Positions 15,487 through 19,059 of a stretch of 19,059 nt of DNA are shown piece after piece (the first letter of the stretch is position 1; each line of letters begins with the position of its first letter). Both the position numbers and the translations under genes were made by a program. Location of the stretch: positions 9,102 to 28,160 of the forward strand of contig JAJPYK010000077.1 of assembly GCA_021205005.1 (NCBI GenBank), in the 5' to 3' direction. The notes beneath the pieces are model-generated. The model worked only from the letters and a program-made list of their open reading frames with translations. It was not told the origin of the DNA and did no database searches. This stretch comes from Paraprevotella sp. Lineage in GTDB: Bacteria; Bacteroidota; Bacteroidia; Bacteroidales; Bacteroidaceae.

Positions 15487-15560
15487 GGTGCGTTAGTTCA
15501 GTTGGTTAGAATACATGCCTGTCACGCATGGGGTCACGGGTTCGAGTCCCGTACGCACCG
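15487..15560 (+). tRNA. tRNA-Asp (anticodon GTC)
   Basis: A full cloverleaf can be drawn. The acceptor stem is GGTGCGT with ACGCACC. The D arm contains AGTTGGTTA. The anticodon stem CATGC/GCATG carries the loop CTGTCAC, with GTC at 15521-15523. The variable loop is GGGTC, and the T arm is ACGGG-TTCGAGT-CCCGT. The discriminator base is G73. The 3' CCA is not encoded (CAG follows), so it is added by the nucleotidyltransferase. The gene has its own promoter and a downstream terminator and is a single-gene unit. Confidence 0.98.
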
Positions 15561-15571
15561 CAGTTACATTT

Positions 15572-15615
15572 AAAGTCTCTTGAGAGTCAGCCGCTTTCGA
15601 GAGACTTTTCTTTTT
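15572..15615 (+). terminator. Rho-independent terminator of tRNA-Asp
   Basis: A 9-bp perfect stem, AAAGTCTCT (15572-15580) and AGAGACTTT (15600-15608), is followed by TCTTTTT. It begins 12 nt after the tRNA. Confidence 0.85.
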
Positions 15616-15784
15616 AGTTTGTGCCGGCGGTGTTTTAAGGCCCTCCGAAAAGGGGAGACGCCGTAGCATTTCCGGATTTTCTCCTTTTTCTTTCCAATTA
15701 ATGGCCTAAATCTTATAGGTGAAAGAAGAGGTTTTGCCTACTTTTGTCCGTGGAGCATCTTGTTTTAACCTTATCGAATCGAAT
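15616..15784 (+). other. Leader region of the fucosidase gene
   Basis: Gene-free gap of about 170 nt. A possible hairpin pairs CGGCG (15625-15629) with CGCCG (15659-15663) around an inner CCTCC/GGGGAG stem. The frame of the fucosidase is open from an ATG at 15719, but the promoter core at 15739 lies inside that extension and the signal peptide begins at 15785, so the upstream part is treated as non-coding. Confidence 0.5.
15739..15746 (+). promoter_or_regulatory. Promoter -7 element of the fucosidase pseudogene
   Basis: TACTTTTG matches TAnnTTTG. The surrounding GTTTTGCCTAC-TTTGT is identical, apart from one base, to the tRNA-Asp promoter core exactly 300 nt upstream. No TTTG box is found 20 nt before it, so the promoter may be weak or regulated. 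The predicted start lies about 30 nt before ATG 15785. Confidence 0.55.
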
Positions 15785-18234
15785 ATGATGAAAAGAAAAG
15801 CAATGGCAATCTTTTTCTCCTGGGTCGGCCTGACCGTCTGCGGAGAGGATTTGAAACTGTGGTATACTCAGCCGGCCCGGAACTGGACGGAAGCTTTGCC
15901 CATAGGCAATTCGCGTTTGGGCGCTATGGTGTATGGCGGGACGGAACATGAAGAACTGCAACTCAATGAGGAGACATTTTGGGCCGGAGCTCCGTATGAC
16001 AATAATAATGCGAATGCGTTTTACGTGTTGCCCGTGGTAAGAAATCTGATTTTTAAGAAAGAAAACGAGGCGGCGCAGCGGTTGATAGATTCCAATTTTC
16101 TGACGCCGCGAAACGGGATGAGCTACCTGACGATGGGCAGTCTGTGGCTGGACTTTCCCGGTCACGGAAATTCCCGTTCGTTTTATCGGGAGCTGGATTT
16201 GGAGACCGCCACGGCGACCACTCGTTACGAAGCGGACGGCGTAACTTATACCCGGACGGTTTTTGCCTCGTTTGCCGACAGCGTGATTGTCATGAGGCTG
16301 CAAGCAGACCGGGCCGGACAATTGGCTTTCCGACTGAGATACGACAGCCCTTTGGTACATGAAGTCCGGACAGATCGCGGCACATTGCTCATCACCTGTA
16401 TGGGAAAAGATCAGGATGGTGTGAAAGCTGCGCTCAGGGCCGAATGTAGAGTGCGGGTGCAAACGGACGGCACGGTGCGGGATTCAGCCCGAAGTCTGGA
16501 AGTGTCGGGAGCCACTGAGGCCGTTCTCTATCTTTCGGCGGCCACCAATTACGTGAATTATCACGACGTGAGCGGAGATGCTTCGGCACGTGCCGGGAGA
16601 ATGCTGGAAAAGGCGATGCAAGTGTCTTACCGTAAAGCTCTCGAACGCCACGTGTCCCTCTATCGTTCCTGGTTCGACCGTGTCCGTCTGACGCTGGGAC
16701 GGGAAGAGGCTCCTCGTCAGGAAACCCCTCTGCGCATTCGGGATTTCGGTCGGGGGCATGACGAGGGACTTGCCGCCTTGCTGTTCCAATACGGTCGTTA
16801 TCTGCTGATTTCTTCTTCCCGCCCGGGCGGGCAACCGGCTACGTTGCAGGGCATCTGGAACAACAGTACGGAGGCGCCCTGGGACAGCCAATATACGATC
16901 AATATCAATACGGAAATGAATTATTGGCCTTCGGAGGTAACCCACCTGAGCGACACGCATGAACCGTTGTTCTCCATGTTGGAGGATTTGTCCGTGACGG
17001 GGGCCAGGACCGCCCGCGACATGTACGGTTGCCGGGGATGGATGGCCCATCACAATACGGACCTGTGGCGCGCGTGCGGGGTGGTGGACTATGCCGCGGC
17101 GGGCATGTGGCCCGACGGAGGGGCGTGGTTGGCACAACATCTGTGGCAACATTACCTTTTCACCGGCGATCGGGATTTCTTGCAACGCTATTATCCGGTT
17201 TTGAAAGGTACGGCGCAATTTTATCTGGATTTCCTTGTGGAACATCCTATATATCATTGGTGGGTGGTCGTTCCTTCGGGTTCTCCCGCGCACGGGCCCG
17301 TCACTGCGGGGCGCACCATGGACAATCAGATCGTTTTCGATGCTTTGTACAATACCTTGCAGGCTTCCCGTATCGTAGGCGAAGCCCGGACTTTTCAGGA
17401 TTCCCTGACCCGGATGCTGGACCGCTTGCCTCCCATGCAGATTGGTCGGAACGGACAGTTACAGGAGTGACTGGAAGATGTGGACGATCCTACGGACGAG
17501 CATCGCCACATATCGCATCTTTACGGGTTATATCCGAGCAACCAGATTTCCCCGTTTTTATATCCCGGACTTTTTCCATGCGGCCCGCGTCACGTTGGAG
17601 CAGCGCGGCGACCAGGCTACAGGATGGAGCATCGGGTGGAAAATCAACTTTTGGGCACGGATGTGGGACGGGAATCATGCTTACCGTCTGATCCGTAATC
17701 TGCTCCGGTTGCTGCCGAGCGATGCCGAGGCGGCGGACTATCCCGACGGACGTATGTATTCCAATATGTTCGATGCCCATCCTCCGTTCCAGATCGACGG
17801 GAATTTCGGTGCGACGGCGGGTATTGCGGAGATGCTTTAGCAGAGCCACGACGGGGCCGTGCAGTTTCTGCCCGCCTTGCCGGACAACTGGCGCGAGGGA
17901 AGTGTGAGCGGTCTGTGCGCCCGTGGAAGTTTCGAGGTGGATATGGAGTGGACGGAAGGACGTTTGTACAAGGCTAAGGTGCTTTCCCGTTTTTGGGGGG
18001 ACGCTGCGCATACGTTCTTACGTCCCTTTGCTAGGGAGGGGATTGCGGAAAGCGTCGGGAAAATGTCCGAACGTTTTATTGGAGCGGCCGGACATCAAAA
18101 CTCCTTTAGGTCTCTCGAAACATCCGGTTGGTGAGGATACTTTACCTGTGGTGTATGAGTACGATATGGATACCCGAAGGGGGAAATCATACGAATTCCG
18201 GGCTGATTTATCTGACATTTTGTCAGCGAGATAA
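15785..18234 (+). pseudogene. GH95-family alpha-L-fucosidase, decayed
   Basis: Remnant of a secreted glycoside hydrolase family 95 enzyme (alpha-1,2-L-fucosidase type) that would remove terminal fucose from host or plant glycans. It has a signal peptide (MMKRKAMAIFFSWVGLTVCG), the N-terminal GH95 module (LWYTQPARNWTEALPIGNSRLGAMVYGG), the catalytic (alpha/alpha)6 region with NINTEMNYWP (Asn373 and Asn375) and [15 protein letters not shown], and a C-terminal beta domain. Lesions: TGA at 17468 replacing the expected Trp of QEWLED; an extra T in the run 17555-17559; TAG at 17838 replacing a Leu after EML; an extra T in 18074-18077. Removing the two Ts gives 816 codons, a normal GH95 length. In addition, the conserved PS-SPEH motif with the catalytic Glu reads PSGSPAHGP, with Ala at codon 502 (17288-17290). 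As sequenced, translation would stop after 561 residues, inside the catalytic domain. Confidence 0.88.
18208..18234 (+). other. Hairpin at the end of the fucosidase remnant
   Basis: TTATCTGACA, TTT, TGTCAG, CG, AGATAA fold into a stem that includes the TAA stop of the restored reading frame. No T run follows. It could be a protective 3' stem or chance. Confidence 0.35.
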
Positions 18235-18349
18235 TCGGGCGGACCCGTGCAAAAGAGCGCAATCAGCTTTGTTTTTTGCCTGAATACTGCATAATTATAC
18301 GTCGTATAGGGCGTATATACTCTTTTTATCTGCATATATGCATGATGAA

Positions 18350-18411
18350 GTGCGGAGATTTTTTTGCCGACTACCGCCAATCGGGAGAACGATCTCCGCA
18401 CATTTTTTCTT
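18350..18411 (+). terminator. Terminator, probably of the fucosidase transcript
   Basis: A perfect 10-bp stem, GTGCGGAGAT (18350-18359) and ATCTCCGCAC (18392-18401), encloses a 32-nt loop and is followed by ATTTTTTCTT. It lies about 115 nt beyond the end of the GH95 remnant, the only upstream plus-strand gene. Confidence 0.7.
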
Positions 18412-18552
18412 ATCGGTCCGCATGAGAGTGAAAAAACAGAGGCGAATGTGCGGATTTTCGGACTTTTAAGGGCTTTTCAGGTGCTATTTGCTCTCTTTTT
18501 GTGCAAGGTTTGCCCATAGCACAATGTCATGAATTCCGGATTCTGGCTGACT

Positions 18553-18599
18553 GCCGATTGAAAGATCGGCGCAACCGGTGAAACTTCGGCTTTTTTTTT
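18553..18599 (+). terminator. Hairpin with a nine-T tail, no obvious gene
   Basis: GCCGAT (18553-18558) pairs with ATCGGC (18565-18570). Downstream, TTCGGC directly precedes a run of nine T residues (18591-18599), and its TCGGC could alternatively pair with GCCGA of the first stem. The T run looks like a terminator, but no coding gene precedes it after the previous terminator. Confidence 0.5.
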
Positions 18600-18748
18600 G
18601 ACAGTTTATCCTCGGGCGGGGCTTTCTTTTTTTCTTGAAGCGGATGGGCGTGGGTGGATAATTGAGCCTGTCCGTCGGATCGGGAGGCGAATACGCGAAT
18701 CTCGGCCGGGTGAGGTGTGACAGATTGTCAGGTCAGGGAGAATAGACA

Positions 18749-18807
18749 AAGCTCGCCCCGTGTCATGCCGGCTGGAGGATACGGGACGGGCTTTTAGGTT
18801 TTTTATT
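18749..18807. terminator. Terminator hairpin beside the right-end gene
   Basis: AAGCTCGCCCCGT (18749-18761) and ACGGGACGGGCTT (18781-18793) pair with one mismatch and one G-U pair. On the plus strand the tail is TTAGGTTTTTTATTT, a strong signal. On the minus strand, downstream of the barrel-protein gene that ends at 18817, the tail is only TTTGTC preceded by an A-rich stretch. It is probably bidirectional. Confidence 0.65.
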
Positions 18808-18816
18808 TCGTTCGGA

Positions 18817-19059
18817 TTATAGGGTCTTGGCGTTGCCGAACGGGAAATTGATTCCGATGTTGAGGTTCATATTGGCACGGTTCACCGGGATGCCTTGCGG
18901 CGTAATCTTGAAGAACTGGTGATTGCTTCCTAAGAAGAGGTTGAACCCTTTGACGTGGACGTTGGCCACCCATCCGAATGATGAGCCGAAGGAGGAAATG
19001 GCGTAGCTGATGGAAGCGTCGAAACATTTCACAGGGGCCACATTGGCCGAGAAACGACC
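18817..19059 (-). CDS. C-terminal end of an outer-membrane beta-barrel protein (DUF5723-like), cut by the window edge
   Basis: Eighty residues are visible up to the stop; the N-terminus lies beyond the right edge. Alternating strands with exposed aromatic residues are seen (SISYAISSFGSSFGWVANVHVKG, FNLFLGSNHQFF), then PQGIPVNRANMNLNIGINFPFG near the end. This arrangement (a 'GSN...', '...IPVN' and 'NIGINFPFG' series) resembles the C-terminus of DUF5723-type proteins of Bacteroidota, outer-membrane barrel proteins of unknown function. The assignment rests on pattern memory over a short segment, so a different barrel family is possible. Confidence 0.55.
   Translation of the reverse strand, partial: GRFSANVAPVKCFDASISYAISSFGSSFGWVANVHVKGFNLFLGSNHQFFKITPQGIPVNRANMNLNIGINFPFGNAKTL

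Larger units (their letters stand above)
18235..18816. other. Gene-free stretch rich in hairpins
   Basis: About 580 nt without a recognisable protein gene. It contains a perfect 12-nt palindrome TGCATATATGCA (18331-18342), three hairpins followed by T runs on the plus strand (listed separately), and a stem pairing GTGCTAT (18481-18487) with ATAGCAC (18516-18522) that encloses TTGC/GCAA. The only short ORF between two of the terminators is 18422-18469 (15 residues, MRVKKQRRMCGFSDF), which has no visible ribosome-binding site or promoter core. Confidence 0.5.

Noticed and set aside
15487..15560. tRNA-Asp as an integration site of a mobile element
   Set aside because: No integrase, no repeat of the tRNA 3' end elsewhere in the window, and the following gene is a plain glycoside hydrolase remnant.
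16484..17293. Minus-strand ORF of 269 codons opposite the fucosidase
   Set aside because: Arg/Pro/His-rich translation typical of the reverse strand of a GC-rich gene; no start signal, motif or promoter.
1..19059. CRISPR array, insertion sequence, toxin-antitoxin or defence system
   Set aside because: No regularly spaced repeats, transposase, paired small toxin and antitoxin genes, or defence domains were found on either strand.

Overview
The window looks like an accessory-poor stretch of chromosome from a member of the Bacteroidales (Bacteroidota). Three things point there: promoter cores of the Bacteroides type (TAnnTTTG, in one case with a TTTG box 20 nt upstream), starts that mostly lack a strong Shine-Dalgarno sequence, and lineage-typical proteins (a DUF3078 outer-membrane protein, a DPP5-like S9 peptidase, a YidC with a large periplasmic domain and charged C-terminal tail). 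The species cannot be named from the sequence alone. I saw no insertion sequence, CRISPR array, phage gene or integrase.

Left part (1-3100): ybaK (+), a deacylase of misacylated tRNA, faces a secreted alpha/beta-hydrolase esterase (-) across a shared hairpin terminator. The esterase carries a C-terminal domain resembling glycerophosphodiester phosphodiesterase (GDPD) that has lost its catalytic residues. A 480-nt gene-free stretch follows, with a promoter core and a strong minus-strand terminator.

Middle minus-strand cluster (10341 down to 3103): pyrG, yidC, a secreted DPP5-like peptidase and an MFS transporter resembling the MFSD1 dipeptide-carrier group. The last two genes form a plausible peptide-degradation and uptake pair. 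A hairpin with a T-rich tail lies between yidC and the peptidase and may uncouple that pair from the housekeeping genes. The transporter is broken by one single-base deletion.

Centre-right: a DUF3078 barrel protein (+) converges on engB (-). engB and recR are divergent from a short region holding one promoter core for each. recR leads a tight plus-strand operon: recR, a small membrane protein, a family 2 glycosyltransferase with an extra C-terminal domain, and a GNAT acetyltransferase. A tRNA-Asp(GTC) with its own complete promoter and terminator follows.

Right part (15700-19059): a GH95 alpha-L-fucosidase gene that is clearly decaying. It has two nonsense codons, two single-T insertions and a change of the probable catalytic Glu to Ala. 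After it come about 580 nt with no recognisable gene but with several plus-strand hairpins followed by T runs, then the C-terminal end of an outer-membrane barrel protein on the minus strand, cut by the window edge.

The most unusual items are the esterase/pseudo-GDPD fusion, the peptidase plus MFSD1-like transporter pair with its attenuator-like hairpin, the multiply lesioned fucosidase, and the cluster of apparently ownerless terminators near the right end.
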